Notes under the pieces: model-generated | Seen by the model: only the letters and a program-made list of their open reading frames with translations | What the model was told of the DNA's origin: nothing | The model's database searches: none | Assembly (NCBI RefSeq): GCF_000002235.5 | Contig: NW_022145527.1 | Span: 1-64,000, forward strand | Reading direction: 5' to 3' | Source: Strongylocentrotus purpuratus | Lineage: Eukaryota > Echinodermata > Echinoidea > Camarodonta > Strongylocentrotidae | Length of the DNA: 64,000 nucleotides | Translations under genes and position numbers: made by a program | Part shown: positions 1 through 11,872 of the stretch, in pieces | Layout: every line of letters starts with the position of its first letter | How positions within the stretch are numbered: position 1 is the stretch's first letter

Positions 1-14
1 CACCCCCCCCCCCC

Positions 15-2894
15 AAATAAAAATCCCAAGGCTCCCTTGTAGTTTTTTTCTACATTGCTCCCCCCCCCCCGCAAAGGTCCCTATTTTCTCATTGTTTTAC
101 ATCAACAACAACAACAACATAATATTTATTATAAAACTCCAAAATTGGTTTGTTTTTTATATAATTATATCTGCCCGCAAAATATTTGAAGTAAGTATGT
201 AGATTAAGATCATCATACTTATTACACTGATGAGGTTTATGGGTTTCTTTTCACTGTCTCTCTTTCTGGCTCTCTTTCTCTTCTCTCTCTCTCTCTCGTC
301 TCTCCCATTGGGACTGAAAAGTATTGAATGTAATAATGTTTGATAAATAGATAAAACAGGATTCCTGTCCTTCTTGTACTTCGTAATATAATACTTTACC
401 TTGCTTACAAGTTAATTGCAAGCTCATTGTATAGATCAATTAAGAGAATAGCAATAAATATGGACTTTGAGTGAGATCAAAATGGGTTTGACATCAGTTT
501 TTCTTTTTCAAAGATTAAAAAAAAGCAACAGCTGGGTGTCGAACCCGTACCTTCCAGTTACCAGGCGATTGCCTACCCACTAGACTAAAGTGTCACATTG
601 CTAATCTCCATGTTTTTTTTTTCATACTTATACTTATTGTTGTAGATGTGTAGCAAAGAAAAAAAAAACGCAACAGCTGGGGTCGAACCCGATACTTCCA
701 GTTACCAGGCGATTGCCTACCCACTAGACTAAAGTGTCACATTGCTAATCTCCATGTTTTTTTTTTCATACTTATACTTATTGTTGTAGATGTAGCACAA
801 GAAAAAAACGCAACAGCTGGGGGTCGAACCCGATACCTTCCAGTTATCAGACGATTGCCTACCCACTAGACTAAAGTGTCACATTGCTAATCTTCATGTA
901 TTCTTCATACTTACACTAATTGTTGTAGATGTAGCAAAAGATGTTTTCTGACTAATTCAGAGAGTCGCTTGTTAAAGAAAGAGTATTACATGCTATTTTC
1001 TTTGTTGAGGGGGGGGGGTTTCCCCTTAAAAAAGAGATGACAAGTCAATATTATGGAGTGAAGAAAAAAAAACAACGGGTTTATATAAAGGAGAAACTGA
1101 GACTCGAACCGAGTACATTGCATTGTGAAGTGATCACTTTTATCCACAAGACCATTTTGCCTCACCGTGATAACTGGTTCGCTTTTTGTTGTTAACACTT
1201 TCTGCATGCTAATGACTTTACAAAATGTGCCGATTTACTGATTTGACGCTTTCGGGATGCATTATTATCATCATTTTTGTAGTCCGATGTTGTCAAGATT
1301 GCCCGTATTTTTTTTCTTTCAGTTACTGATATTACTGATATAATAGTGAGTTTTATGTTTATTTCATTTAATTTGCAAACTGCTGACTTAAACTTAAAGT
1401 GATATGACAAGAGGCCACTGCCCTCACATAGTATAATGAATAGAACACGGGTCTATTCAATTCAGTATATGCTACGAATTCTATAACAGGGCACCAATGA
1501 ATAGGGAAGCTTGGCTATTCGATTCTGTTTTCAATAGCTTGCACCTGCAATTTTTGAATAGTTACGTAACAAACTACTCAGCTCTTTCTGACATGGCATC
1601 AATAATATTAGTGAATTGAAAACAAACCTGACCCTCCCTTCATTGAGTGACTTTTGTTTGGTCAAATGCGAGGATTACCAAAGAGGAGGTAATAATAGCA
1701 TTCCTGACATTGCAACAATGACCGCGTTATTTTGATGCATTGTCCCTAAACCTACCGAAGAGGCTCTTTGTCCTTGTCTGGGAGGACAAGCACTTTAGAC
1801 TGGGCTGTAGTCTGATTTCAAGAAAGGAAAACAATTTCGGGACAGTTCAAAATAATGCTTGGAAATGGAAATTCAAATGATACCGTTTTAAAAACCAGAA
1901 AGATATGGTTTGAGGACAAGAAGCAGGATGTAATTCATTGCTCGGCAATCTTGACTGTATTTAAACAGAGCATCCAATATACCTGATATTTAATAGTACT
2001 GTACAATGTCAATTAATAAAATAACTAAATAAACAAACAAATAATGGACCTCTTTAGCCAAGACTGTGGATTTTTATTGTTGAGCACTAAATGATTCTGC
2101 TCGGTCATACAGGCTAGGTGGGGAATGCTTTCAATAGACTTAAATTTGAAAGGCCCTTTGTATCACTTCGTGCAAAATGACATAGGGCACTTCTAATAAA
2201 TTTATACGAGAAGTAAAACCCTGTTCATCATTGTTTTCGTGTTGCAAAGTTGTTTACAGACTGAAAAAGGGATAGTACGGGACTGTAGAGAGTGAATAAA
2301 ACTAGGAAATTATAATTGCAAATGTAAAACAACGTTGTAAACCTAGCAATAAGAGGCTCTTGAATGCAGTTTTTAAATGGACATGGCTTTGGGCTACCCG
2401 CTACCGCCGCCAGGCTACGCTGTCGATTGCCAGCTAGCTGTCGATTGCCAGCTAGCTGTCGATTGCCAGCTAGCTGTCGATTGCCAGCTAGCTGTCGATT
2501 GCCAGCTAGCTGTCGATTGCCAGCTAGCTGTCGATTGCCAGCTAGCTGTCGATTGCCAGCTAGCTGTCGATTGCCAGCTAGCTGTCGATTGCCAGCTAGC
2601 TGTCGATTGCAGCTAGCTGTCGATTGCCAGCTAGCTGTCTAGATGGGACCCCCCTGGCGATTAATGTGGTGGGGGGGGGGGGGGGGGGTGATTTTTCAAA
2701 TTTTCGAGGGCCAAACAAAAAATAGTGCTCTCTACCCCCCCCCCCCCCCCCCTCCCCCCTTCCCCCTCTACCACTGAGTGAAATATCGGCCGGCACGATT
2801 TTTTTTTATTTCAGCACATTAAATTTCAAATTGATTTCAAGTTTGGGCCCCCCTAAGAAATCCTGAATCCGCGCCGATACCCACCCCCCCCCCC
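15..2894. repeat. Array unit 1
   Basis: Order inside the unit: C tracts; CAA repeats (~103-117); CT microsatellite (~255-300); three tRNA-like repeats (525-880); a G tract; a different tRNA-like sequence (1090-1161); about 1.2 kb of AT-rich sequence; 18-mer array (2420-2640); G tract; C tract. The first 1 kb has more small indels than the other units (for example in the second tRNA-like copy), either real or from lower consensus quality. Confidence 0.9.
2420..2640. repeat. 18-bp minisatellite, ~12 copies (unit 1)
   Basis: The repeat is CTGTCGATTGCCAGCTAG. Across each junction the ten bases CAGCTAGCTG are self-complementary. Because 18 is a multiple of three, all frames stay open and produce false six-residue repeat proteins. 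One copy lacks a C. Confidence 0.95.
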
Positions 2895-5644
2895 AAATAA
2901 AAATCCCAAGGCTCCCCTGTAGTTTTTTTCTACATTGCTCCCCCCCCCCCGCAAAAGGTCCCTATTTTCTCATTGTTTTACATCAACAACAACAACAACA
3001 ATAATATTTATTATAAAACTCCAAAATTGGTTTGTTTTTATAAATATAATATCTGCCCGGCAAAATATTTGAAGTAAGTATGTAGATTAAGATCATCAGA
3101 CTTTATTACACTGATGAGGTGTATTGGGTTCTCTTCACTTGTCTCTTTCTGGCTCTCTTTCTCTTTCTCTCTCTCTCTCTCTCTCTCATTGGGACTGAAA
3201 AAGTATTGAATGTAATAATGTTTGATAAATAGATAAAACAGGATTCCTGTCCTTCTTGTACTTCGTAAATATAATACTTTACCTTGCTTACAAGTTAATT
3301 GCAAGCTCATTGTATAGATCAATTAAGAGAATAGCAATAAATATGGACTTTGAGTGAGATCAAAATGGGTTTGACATCAGTTTTTCTTTTTCAAAGATTA
3401 AAAAAAAGCAACAGCTGGGTGTCGAACCCGATACCTTCCAGTTACCAGGCGATTGCCTACCCACTAGACTAAAGTGTCACATTGCTAATCTCCATGTTTT
3501 TTTTTTTCATACTTATACTTATTGTTGTAGATGTAGCAAAAGAAAAAAACGCAACAGCTGGGGGTCGAACCCGATACCTTCCAGTTACCAGGCGATTGCC
3601 TACCCACTAGACTAAAGTGTCACATTGCTAATCTCCATGTTTTTTTTTCATACTTATACTTATTGTTGTAGATGTAGCAAAAGAAAAAAACGCAACAGCT
3701 GGGGGTCGAACCCGATACCTTCCAGTTATCAGACGATTGCCTACCCACTAGACTAAAGTGTCACATTGCTAATCTTCATGTATTCTTCATACTTACACTA
3801 ATTGTTGTAGATGTAGCAAAAGATGTTTTCTGACTAATTCAGAGAGTCGCTTGTTAAAGAAAGAGTATTACATGCTATTTTTTCTTTGTTGAGGGGGGGG
3901 GGTGTCCCCTTTAAAAAAGAGATGACAAGTCAATATTATGGAGTGAAGAAAAAAAAAAACATGGGTTTATATAAAGGAGAAACTGAGACTCGAACCGAGT
4001 ACATTGCATTGTGAAGTGATCACTTTTATCCACAAGACCATTTTGCCTCACCGTGATAACTGGTTCGCTTTTTGTTGTTAACACTTTCTGCATGCTAATG
4101 ACTTTACAAAATGTGCCGATTTACTGATTTGACGCTTTCGGGATGCATTATTATCATCATTTTTGTAGTCCGATGTTGTCAAGATTGCCCGTATTTTTTT
4201 TTCTTTCAGTTACTGATATTACTGATATAATAGTGAGGTTTTATGTTTATTTCATTTAATTTGCAAACTGCTGACTTAAACTTAAAGTGATATGACAAGA
4301 GGCCACTGCCCTCACATAGTATAATGAATAGAACACGGGTCTATTCAATTCAGTATATGCTACGAATTCTATAACAGGGCACCAATGAATAGGGAAGCTT
4401 GGCTATTCGATTCTGTTTTCAATAGCTTGCACCTGCAATTTTTGAATAGTTACGTAACAAACTACTCAGCTCTTTCTGACATGGCATCAATAATATTAGT
4501 GAATTGAAAACAAACCTGACCCTCCCTTCATTGAGTGACTTTTGTTTGGTCAAATGCGAGGATTACCAAAGAGGAGGTAATAATAGCATTCCTGACATTG
4601 CAACAATGACCGCGTTATTTTGATGCATTGTCCCTAAACCTACCGAAGAGGCTCTTTGTCCTTGTCTGGGAGGACAAGCACTTTAGACTGGGGCTGTAGT
4701 CTGATTTCAAGAAAGGAAACAATTTCGGGACAGTTCAAAATAATGCTTGGAAATGGAAATTCAAATGATACCGTTTTAAAAACCAGAAAGATATGGTTTG
4801 AGGACAAGAAGCAGGATGTAATTCATTGCTCGGCAATCTTGACTGTATTTAAAACAGAGCATCCAATATACCTGATATTTAATAGTACTGTACAATGTCA
4901 ATTAAATAAAATAACTAAATAAACAAACAAATAATGGACCTCTTTAGCCAAGACTGTGGATTTTTATTGTTGAGCACTAAATGATTCTGCTCGGTCATAC
5001 AGCTAGGTGGGGGAATGCTTTCAATAGACTTAAATTTGAAAGGCCCTTTGTATCACTTCGTGCAAAATGACATAGGGCACTTCTAATAAATTTATACGAG
5101 AAGTAAAACCCTGTTCATCATTGTTTTCGTGTTGCAAAGTTGTTTACAGACTGAAAAAGGGATAGTACGGGACTGTAGAGAGTGAATAAAACTAGGAAAT
5201 TATAATTGCAAATGTAAAACAACGTTGTAAACCTAGCAATAAGAGGCTCTTGAATGCAGTTTTTAAATGGACATGGCTTTGGGGCTACCCGCTACCGCCG
5301 CCAGCTACATCTAGCTGTCGATTGCCAGCTAGCTGTCGATTGCCAGCTAGCTGTCGATTGCCAGCTAGCTGTCGATTGCCAGCTAGCTGTCTAGATGGAC
5401 CCCCCTGGCGATTATGTGTGTGGGGGGGGGGGGGGGTGATTTTTCAAATTTTCGAGGGCCAAACAAAAAATAGTGCTCTCTACCCCCCCCCCCCCCCCCC
5501 CCTCCCCCTTCCCCTTTACCACTGAGTGAAATATCGGCCGGCACGATTTTTTTTTATTTCAGCACATTAAATTTCAAATTGATTTCAAGTTTGGGCCCCC
5601 CTAAGAAATCCTGAATCCGCGCCGATACCCACCCCCCCCCCCCC
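2895..5644. repeat. Array unit 2
   Basis: Same layout as unit 1. tRNA-like triplet 3408-3762; second tRNA-like sequence 3976-4047; the 18-mer array is short (about 4 copies), which accounts for most of the shorter period. The 18-mer array starts from a variant leader in which the CCAGCTAC motif is followed by ATCTAG. Confidence 0.9.
5315..5393. repeat. 18-bp minisatellite, ~4 copies (unit 2)
   Basis: Same 18-mer as in unit 1, contracted to about four copies. Confidence 0.95.
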
Positions 5645-8600
5645 AAATAAAAATCCCAAGGCTCCCCTGTAGTTTTTTTCTACATTGCTCCCCCCCCCCC
5701 CGCAAAAGGTCCCTATTTTCTCATTGTTTTACATCAACAACAACAACAACAATAATATTTATTATAAAACTCCAAAATTGGTTTGTTTTTATAAATAATA
5801 ATATCTGCCCGGCAAAATATTTGAAGTAAGTATGTAGATTAAGATCATCAGACTTTATTACACTGATGAGGTGTATTGGGTTCTCTTCACTTGTCTCTTT
5901 CTGGCTCTCTTTCTCTTTCTCTCTCTCTCTCTCTCTCTCATTGGGACTGAAAAAGTATTGAATGTAATAATGTTTGATAAATAGATAAAACAGGATTCCT
6001 GTCCTTCTTGTACTTCGTAAATATAATACTTTACCTTGCTTACAAGTTAATTGCAAGCTCATTGTATAGATCAATTAAGAGAATAGCAATAAATATGGAC
6101 TTTGAGTGAGATCAAAATGGGTTTGACATCAGTTTTTCTTTTTCAAAGATTAAAAAAAAAGCAACAGCTGGGTGTCGAACCCGATACCTTCCAGTTACCA
6201 GGCGATTGCCTACCCACTAGACTAAAGTGTCACATTGCTAATCTCCATGTTTTTTTTTTCATACTTATACTTATTGTTGTAGATGTAGCAAAAGAAAAAA
6301 ACGCAACAGCTGGGGGTCGAACCCGATACCTTCCAGTTACCAGGCGATTGCCTACCCACTAGACTAAAGTGTCACATTGCTAATCTCCATGTTTTTTTTT
6401 CATACTTATACTTATTGTTGTAGATGTAGCAAAAGAAAAAACGCAACAGCTGGGGGTCGAACCCGATACCTTCCAGTTATCAGACGATTGCCTACCCACT
6501 AGACTAAAGTGTCACATTGCTAATCTTCATGTATTCTTCATACTTACACTAATTGTTGTAGATGTAGCAAAAGATGTTTTCTGACTAATTCAGAGAGTCG
6601 CTTGTTAAAGAAAGAGTATTACATGCTATTTTTTCTTTGTTGAGGGGGGGGGGGTGTCCCCTTTAAAAAGAGATGACAAGTCAATATTATGGAGTGAAGA
6701 AAAAAAAAACATGGGTTTATATAAAGGAGAAACTGAGACTCGAACCGAGTACATTGCATTGTGAAGTGATCACTTTTATCCACAAGACCATTTTGCCTCA
6801 CCGTGATAACTGGTTCGCTTTTTGTTGTTAACACTTTCTGCATGCTAATGACTTTACAAAATGTGCCGATTTACTGATTTGACGCTTTCGGGATGCATTA
6901 TTATCATCATTTTTGTAGTCCGATGTTGTCAAGATTGCCCGTATTTTTTTTCTTTCAGTTACTGATATTACTGATATAATAGTGAGGTTTTATGTTCATT
7001 TCATTTAATTTGCAAACTGCTGACTTAAACTTAAAGTGATATGACAAGAGGCCACTGCCCTCACATAGTATAATGAATAGAACACGGGTCTATTCAATTC
7101 AGTATATGCTACGAATTCTATAACAGGGCACCAATGAATAGGGAAGCTTGGCTATTCGATTCTGTTTTCAATAGCTTGCACCTGCAATTTTTGAATAGTT
7201 ACGTAACAAACTACTCAGCTCTTTCTGACATGGCATCAATAATATTAGTGAATTGAAAACAAACCTGACCCTCCCTTCATTGAGTGACTTTTGTTTGGTC
7301 AAATGCGAGGATTACCAAAGAGGAGGTAATAATAGCATTCCTGACATTGCAACAATGACCGCGTTATTTTGATGCATTGTCCCTAAACCTACCGAAGAGG
7401 CTCTTTGTCCTTGTCTGGGAGACAAAGCACTTTAGACTGGGGCTGTAGTCTGATTTCAAGAAAGGAAAACAATTTCGGGACAGTTCAAAATAATGCTTGG
7501 AAATGGAAATTCAAATGATACCGTTTTAAAAACCAGAAAGATATGGTTTGAGGACAAGAAGCAGGATGTAATTCATTGCTCGGCAATCTTGACTGTATTT
7601 AAACAGAGCATCCAATATACCTGATATTTAATAGTACTGTACAATGTCAATTAAATAAAATAACTAAATAAACAAACAAATAATGGACCTCTTTAGCCAA
7701 GACTGTGGATTTTTATTGTTGAGCACTAAATGATTCTGCTCGGTCATACAGGCTAGGTGGGGGAATGCTTTCAATAGACTTAAATTTGAAAGGCCCTTTG
7801 TATCACTTCGTGCAAAATGACATAGGGCACTTCTAATAAATTTATACGAGAAGTAAAACCCTGTTCATCATTGTTTTCGTGTTGCAAAGTTGTTTACAGA
7901 CTGAAAAAGGGATAGTACGGGACTGTAGAGAGTGAATAAAACTAGGAAATTATAATTGCAAATGTAAAACAACGTTGTAAACCTAGCAATAAGAGGCTCT
8001 TGAATGCAGTTTTTAAATGGACATGGCTTTGGGGCTACCCGCTACCCGCTACCGCCGCCAGGCTACGCTGTCGATTGCCAGCTAGCTGTCGATTGCCAGC
8101 TAGCTGTCGATTGCCAGCTAGCTGTCGATTGCCAGCTAGCTGTCGATTGCCAGCTAGCTGTCGATTGCCAGCTAGCTGTCGATTGCCAGCTAGCTGTCGA
8201 TTGCCACTAGCTGTCGATTGCCAGCTAGCTGTCGATTGCCAGCTAGCTGTCGATTGCCAGCTAGCTGTCGATTGCCAGCTAGCTGTCGATTGCCAGTCGA
8301 TTGCCAGCTAGCTGTCGATTGCCAGCTAGCTGTCGATGCCAGCTAGCTGTCGATTGCCAGCTAGCTGTCGATTGCCAGCTAGCTGTCGATGCCAGCTAGC
8401 TGTCGATTGCCAGCTAGCTGTCGATTGCCAGCTAGCTGTCTAGATGGGACCCCCTGGCGATTATGTGTGTGGGGGGGGGGGGGGGGGTGATTTTTCAAAT
8501 TTTCGAGGGCCAAACAAAAAAATAGTGCTCTCTACCCCCCCCCCCCCCCCCCCTCCCCTTCCCCCTTTACCACTGAGTGAAATATCGGCCGGCACGATTT

Positions 8601-8693
8601 TTTTTTATTTCAGCACATTAAATTTCAAATTGATTTCAAGTTTGGGCCCCCCTAAGAAATCCTGAATCCGCGCCGATACCCACCCCCCCCCCC
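5645..8693. repeat. Array unit 3
   Basis: Longest unit. tRNA-like triplet 6161-6513; second tRNA-like sequence 6726-6797; about 20 copies of the 18-mer including several shortened ones. It has an extra CTACCCG duplication just before the 18-mer array. Confidence 0.9.
8068..8440. repeat. 18-bp minisatellite, ~20 copies (unit 3)
   Basis: Longest 18-mer run. Several copies carry one-base losses (GATGCC) and one is fused (CCAGTCGATTGCC), so this array is older or less homogenised than that of unit 5. Confidence 0.95.
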
Positions 8694-9210
8694 AAATAAA
8701 AATCCCAAGGCTCCCCTGTAGTTTTTTTCTACATTGCTCCCCCCCCCCCCGCAAAAGGTCCCTATTTTCTCATTGTTTTACATCATCAACAACAACAACA
8801 ATAAATATTTATTATAAAACTCCAAAATTGGTTTGTTTTTTATAAATAATAATATCTGCCCGGCAAAATATTTGAAGTAAGTATGTAGATTAAGATCATC
8901 AGACTTTATTACACTGATGAGGTGTATTGGGTTCTCTTCACTTGTCTCTTTCTGGCTCTCTTTCTCTTTCTCTCTCTCTCTCTCTCTCTCATTGGGACTG
9001 AAAAAGTATTGAATGTAATAATGTTTGATAAATAGATAAAACAGGATTCCTGTCCTTCTTGTACTTCGTAAATATAATACTTTACCTTGCTTACAAGTTA
9101 ATTGCAAGCTCATTGTATAGATCAATTAAGAGAATAGCAATAAATATGGACTTTGAGTGAGATCAAAATGGGTTTGACATCAGTTTTTCTTTTTCAAAGA
9201 TTAAAAAAAA

Positions 9211-9564
9211 GCAACAGCTGGGTGTCGAACCCGATACCTTCCAGTTACCAGGCGATTGCCTACCCACTAGACTAAAGTGTCACATTGCTAATCTCCATGT
9301 TTTTTTTTTCATACTTATACTTATTGTTGTAGATGTAGCAAAAGAAAAAAACGCAACAGCTGGGGGTCGAACCCGATACCTTCCAGTTACCAGGCGATTG
9401 CCTACCCACTAGACTAAAGTGTCACATTGCTAATCTCCATGTTTTTTTTTTCATACTTATACTTATTGTTGTAGATGTAGCAAAAGAAAAAACGCAACAG
9501 CTGGGGGTCGAACCCGATACCTTCCAGTTATCAGACGATTGCCTACCCACTAGACTAAAGTGTC
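9211..9564 (-). repeat. Three tRNA-like repeats (representative, unit 4)
   Basis: Three ~71-bp copies spaced ~142 bp. On the minus strand each reads an A-box-like TAGTCTAGTGGGTAGGC, then a B-box-like GGGTTCGACC, then T-rich sequence that could end pol III transcription. A four-pair D stem (GTCT/AGGC, with one G-T pair) can be drawn, but the anticodon and acceptor stems do not pair, so these are tRNA-derived pseudogenes or SINE heads, not working tRNAs. Equivalent triplets: 525-880, 3408-3762, 6161-6513, 12094-12445, 15013-15365, 17745-18099. The third copy differs consistently from the first two (TTATCAGACG in place of TTACCAGGCG, plus strand). Confidence 0.6.
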
Positions 9565-9780
9565 ACATTGCTAATCTTCATGTATTCTTCATACTTACAC
9601 TAATTGTTGTAGATGTAGCAAAAGATGTTTTCTGACTAATTCAGAGAGTCGCTTGTTAAAGAAAGAGTATTACATGCTATTTTTTCTTTGTTGAGGGGGG
9701 GGGGGGGGTGTCCCCTTTAAAAAAGAGATGACAAGTCAATATTATGGAGTGAAGAAAAAAAAAACATGGGTTTATATAAA

Positions 9781-9852
9781 GGAGAAACTGAGACTCGAAC
9801 CGAGTACATTGCATTGTGAAGTGATCACTTTTATCCACAAGACCATTTTGCC
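9781..9852 (-). repeat. Second tRNA-like sequence (representative, unit 4)
   Basis: A 72-nt minus-strand tRNA-like sequence. Its ends (GGCAAAA and TTTCTCC) can form 5 of 7 acceptor pairs and it has a GGTTCGAGTC B-box-like motif. The D stem is eroded here but perfect (GTCT/AGAC) in the decayed copy at 27217-27288. No convincing anticodon stem. Equivalent copies: 1090-1161, 3976-4047, 6726-6797, 12658-12729, 15578-15649, 18317-18388. Probably a tRNA pseudogene carried in the unit. Confidence 0.55.
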
Positions 9853-11117
9853 TCACCGTGATAACTGGTTCGCTTTTTGTTGTTAACACTTTCTGCATGC
9901 TAATGACTTTACAAAATGTGCCGATTTACTGATTTGACGCTTTCGGGATGCATTATTATCATCATTTTTGTAGTCCGATGTTGTCAAGATTGCCCGTATT
10001 TTTTTTCTTTCAGTTACTGATATTACTGATATAATAGTGAGGTTTTATATGTTCATTTCATTTAATTTGCAAACTGCTGACTTAAACTTAAAGTGATATG
10101 ACAAGAGGCCACTGCCCTCACATAGTATAATGAATAGAACACGGGTCTATTCAATTCAGTATATGCTACGAATTCTATAACAGGGCACCATGAATAGGGA
10201 AGCTTGGCTATTCGATTCTGTTTTCAATAGCTTGCACCTGCAATTTTTGAATAGTTACGTAACAAACTACTCAGCTCTTTCTGACATGGCATCAATAATA
10301 TTAGTGAATTGAAAACAAACCTGACCCTCCCTTCATTGAGTGACTTTTGTTTGGTCAAATGCGAGGATTACCAAAGAGGAGGTAATAATAGCATTCCTGA
10401 CATTGCAACAATGACCGCGTTATTTTGATGCATTGTCCCTAAACCTACCGAAGAGGCTCTTTGTCCTTGTCTGGGAGGACAAGCACTTTAGACTGGGGCT
10501 GTAGTCTGATTTCAAGAAAGGAAAACAATTTCGGGACAGTTCAAAATAATGCTTGGAAATGGAAATTCAAATGATACCGTTTTAAAAACCAGAAAGATAT
10601 GGTTTGAGGACAAGAAGCAGGATGTAATTCATTGCTCGGCAATCTTGACTGTATTTAAAACAGAGCATCCAATATACCTGATATTTAATAGTACTGTACA
10701 ATGTCAATTAAATAAAATAACTAAATAAACAAACAAATAATGGACCTCTTTAGCCAAGACTGTGGATTTTTATTGTTGAGCACTAAATGATTCTGCTCGG
10801 TCATACAGGCTAGGTGGGGGAATGCTTTCAATAGACTTAAATTTGAAAGGCCCTTTGTATCACTTCGTGCAAAATGACATAGGGCACTTGTAATAAATTT
10901 ATACGAGAAGTAAAACCCTGTTCATCATTGTTTTCGTGTTGCAAAGTTGTTTACAGACTGAAAAAGGGATAGTACGGGACTGTAGAGAGTGAATAAAACT
11001 AGGAAATTATAATTGCAAATGTAAAACAACGTTGTAAACCTAGCAATAAGAGGCTCTTGAATGCAGTTTTTAAATGGACATGGCTTTGGGGCTACCCGCT
11101 ACCGCCGCCAGGCTACG

Positions 11118-11300
11118 CTGTCGATTGCCAGCTAGCTGTCGATTGCCAGCTAGCTGTCGATTGCCAGCTAGCTGTCGATTGCCAGCTAGCTGTCGATTGC
11201 CAGCTAGCTGTCGATTGCCAGCTAGCTGTCGATTGCCAGCTAGCTGTCGATTGCCAGCTAGCTGTCGATTGCCAGCTAGCTGTCGATTGCCAGCTAGCTG
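11118..11300. repeat. 18-bp minisatellite, ~10 copies (unit 4)
   Basis: Uniform copies of the same 18-mer. Confidence 0.95.
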
Positions 11301-11396
11301 TCTAGATGGCCCCCCCTGGCGATTAATGTGTGTGTGGGGGGGGGGGGGGGTGATTTTTCAAATTTTCGAGGGCCAAACAAAAAAATAGTGCTCTCT

Positions 11397-11432
<36 letters not shown>

Positions 11433-11574
11433 CCCTTCCCCCCCTTTCCACTGAGTGAAATATCGGCCGGCACGATTTTTTTTTATTTCAGCACATTAAA
11501 TTTCAAATTGATTTCAAGTTTGGGCCCCCCTAAGAAATCCTGAATCCGCACCGATACCCACCCCCCCCCCCCCC

Positions 11575-11841
11575 AAATAAAAATCCCAAGGCTCCCCTGT
11601 AGTTTTTTTCTACATTGCTCCCCCCCCCCCCCGCAAAAGGTCCCTATTTTCTCATTGTTTTACATCAACAACAACAACAACAATAATATTTATTATAAAA
11701 CTCCAAAATTGGTTTGTTTTTATAAATAATAATATCTGCCCGGCAAAATATTTGAAGTAAGTATGTAGATTAAGATCATCAGACTTTATTACACTGATGA
11801 GGTGTATTGGGTTCTCTTCACTTGTCTCTTTCTGGCTCTCT

Positions 11842-11872
<31 letters not shown>

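Larger units (their letters stand above)
8694..11574. repeat. Array unit 4
   Basis: tRNA-like triplet 9211-9564 (individual copies 9211-9281, 9353-9423, 9494-9564); second tRNA-like sequence 9781-9852; about 10 copies of the 18-mer. The unit ends in GCACCGATACCC, shared with units 5 and 6, whereas units 1-3 end in GCGCCGATACCC. Confidence 0.9.

Noticed and set aside
2420..2640. CRISPR-like look of the 18-mer arrays
   Set aside because: Repeats are contiguous with no spacers, and the genome is eukaryotic.
2364..2642. Repetitive reading frames over the 18-mer arrays (AVDCQL- or CRLPAS-type repeats), seen in every unit
   Set aside because: An 18-bp repeat is open in several frames by arithmetic; frames differ between units and have no start context or conserved flanks.
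3038..4093. 60-117-codon minus-strand frames that recur in each unit
   Set aside because: They recur because the DNA recurs; they overlap CT tracts and tRNA-like sequences, and the decayed units break them.
9211..9564. Functional tRNA genes
   Set aside because: A- and B-box-like motifs exist but anticodon and acceptor stems do not pair.
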